Part shown: positions 6,401 through 6,450 of the stretch, piece after piece
Numbering within the stretch: the first letter of the stretch is position 1
How the letters are laid out: each line of letters starts with the position of its first letter
Assembly: GCA_002427845.1 (NCBI GenBank)
Contig: DIYZ01000124.1
Location: 1 to 6,450, forward strand
Direction of reading: 5' to 3'
Origin: Chloracidobacterium sp. UBA6041
GTDB taxonomy: Bacteria; Acidobacteriota; Blastocatellia; Pyrinomonadales; Pyrinomonadaceae
Length of the DNA stretch: 6,450 bases
Program-made: the position numbers and the translations under genes
Notes under the pieces: model-generated
The model's input: only the letters and a program-made list of their open reading frames with translations
What the model was told of the DNA's origin: nothing
Databases searched by the model: none

Positions 6401-6450
6401 CCACTCTTCGTCACAACGTTCACTACGCCGCCGGCAGAGCGTCCAAACTC
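3436..6450 (-). CDS. Oar-like TonB-dependent outer-membrane receptor (5' partial)
   Basis: The frame is open from the right edge to TGA (3438-3436), giving 1004 residues without a start. The GTG at 6423 is an internal valine: the ten codons before it read 'EFGRSAGGVV', continuing into 'NVVTKSGTNNFHGNVFGF', the conserved end of the plug domain in Oar-like receptors. 'RRTQYGATLGGPLDRDRTFFFFAFE' (around residues 50-73) is the next family hallmark. The remainder is a beta-barrel rich in aromatic and Asn/Gly residues, with family segments 'YGVRYDYEQ', 'NFAPRIGMAWDLKNDGNTV', 'SYTWSHSIDDSSD', 'DQRHRFVFSG' and 'EGFNLFNRFN'. It ends in 'QFGLKLNF', whose terminal Phe fits a barrel-assembly signal. The missing part should be the signal peptide, a carboxypeptidase-regulatory-like domain and most of the plug, perhaps 150-250 residues. 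The substrate is unknown; Oar relatives are linked to uptake of large substrates or protein export. The only four cysteines form two close pairs (570/576, 676/695). Confidence 0.95.
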   Translation of the reverse strand, partial: EFGRSAGGVVNVVTKSGTNNFHGNVFGFIRDKNFQARNPFAPIAKPPFRRTQYGATLGGPLDRDRTFFFFAFEQRRRNESGFFTSDVAQGLGSSVTIGAPFLPFTQTFNNITGTQSTYVSGLLTQAATLIGTGVPANIAIGQQLAGAAIQYATLASSGGNTGLTGNNPLRSPGGVVIPAGTVIGQRFFLTGAPVPVGTTNAAGQFIAFRPLNDLQRIFPITDRTTYNSFRLDHVITKDHLFNFRFGYNPSTISGIQVESQNQALGQNDFSRTGIQKLRDFAAVSSLTSTLSGKMVNELRFNFGERRATFRSQNGDAVAVNISGAAFIGRELFSPVVRTETRYEWTDSLNVVAGNHAFKFGGDVAFIHVNAAFELNFAGVYNFGGQSAIPFGFPGAPPDFTPVQQYGLGLPNNYVQGFGNPNSKLSNRPYAAFAQDSWKIRPNLTLNYGVRYDYEQTTRIAPSPFTDPLSHISLSAQDNQNVEDFFKVQQGFPSDKNNFAPRIGMAWDLKNDGNTVLRAAYGIFYDHPLLAIGFDSDIADNVQQQQFVATPGNPAPNQILNAAQIFQGTVCVPGQVCPFGPFVTPGVAVGTDYQRGRQRFNDQTFPGFGPALPFPLPVAKNFEFAYANQANVTVERKLTKNMSLSGSWLFVGAHHLPRPTNLNQANNALLIQNYVRCTGVQPTSTTDTLAVSPSGCANIVAQPIPGLISITTRGAVVQPLAANLFRLSGPNYFFVQSITGGAVTPAVFNSVLTATGALRTPGIVSTYGDVNAQVSDGTSIYHAANFELKRRFANNFQFLASYTWSHSIDDSSDLQTLLLPQDASNLRNDRADSLFDQRHRFVFSGVLAAPAGWRGAGGWHSFLADFIVAPIFEISSGRPFNILSGVDSNNDQTSQTDRPSVLADGTLVIPPPFASGSLGRNTGITERYASFDMRVARTIRLGERFRLEAIAEGFNLFNRFNQAAASPRFDDVNAFNKRASNGRYFGRPTAAFDPRQFQFGLKLNF

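Noticed and set aside
6421..6423. GTG as the start of the receptor
   Set aside because: It lies inside the conserved plug motif 'GGVVNVVTKSGTN' with the frame open to the window edge, so it is an internal valine.

Overview
The window looks like a chromosomal piece from a member of the Acidobacteriota, possibly a Blastocatellia-type lineage. The main reason is the 3' two-thirds, which encodes a very large Oar-like TonB-dependent receptor, a family greatly expanded in that phylum. It sits beside secreted tetratricopeptide-repeat (TPR) proteins and a small secreted protein of a type I recall only as acidobacterial hypotheticals. Base composition is moderately GC-rich and looks even throughout. 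The assignment is inference, because no rRNA or marker gene is present.

Layout: (1) 3-1124, plus strand: the 3' part of a TPR protein with an unclassified C-terminal domain; its start lies left of the window. (2) 1125-1236: a convergent intergenic gap holding a terminator-like hairpin nested in a perfect 10-bp inverted repeat. (3) 1237-3064, minus strand: a probable two-gene operon. Its first gene is a secreted TPR protein (1823-3064). Its second is a small secreted protein of unknown function (1237-1797), whose start is best placed at an internal ATG served by a strong ribosome-binding site. (4) 3065-3435: an intergenic region holding the leader of that operon, a strong intrinsic terminator for the upstream receptor gene, and a REP-like pair of inverted palindromes that abuts the receptor stop codon. 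(5) 3436-6450, minus strand: the Oar-like receptor, missing its N-terminus beyond the right edge.

Functionally the window is about the cell envelope. The receptor would sit in the outer membrane, and the two operon proteins carry Sec-type signal peptides. The TPR protein is probably a periplasmic scaffold. No sequence evidence links the operon to the receptor apart from adjacency and shared orientation, and the terminator argues that they are separate transcription units. I found no CRISPR array, tRNA, rRNA, transposase, phage gene or defence gene. The least ordinary items are the palindromic repeat pair at 3365-3435, the nested inverted repeats at 1138-1227, and the two uncharacterised protein domains.
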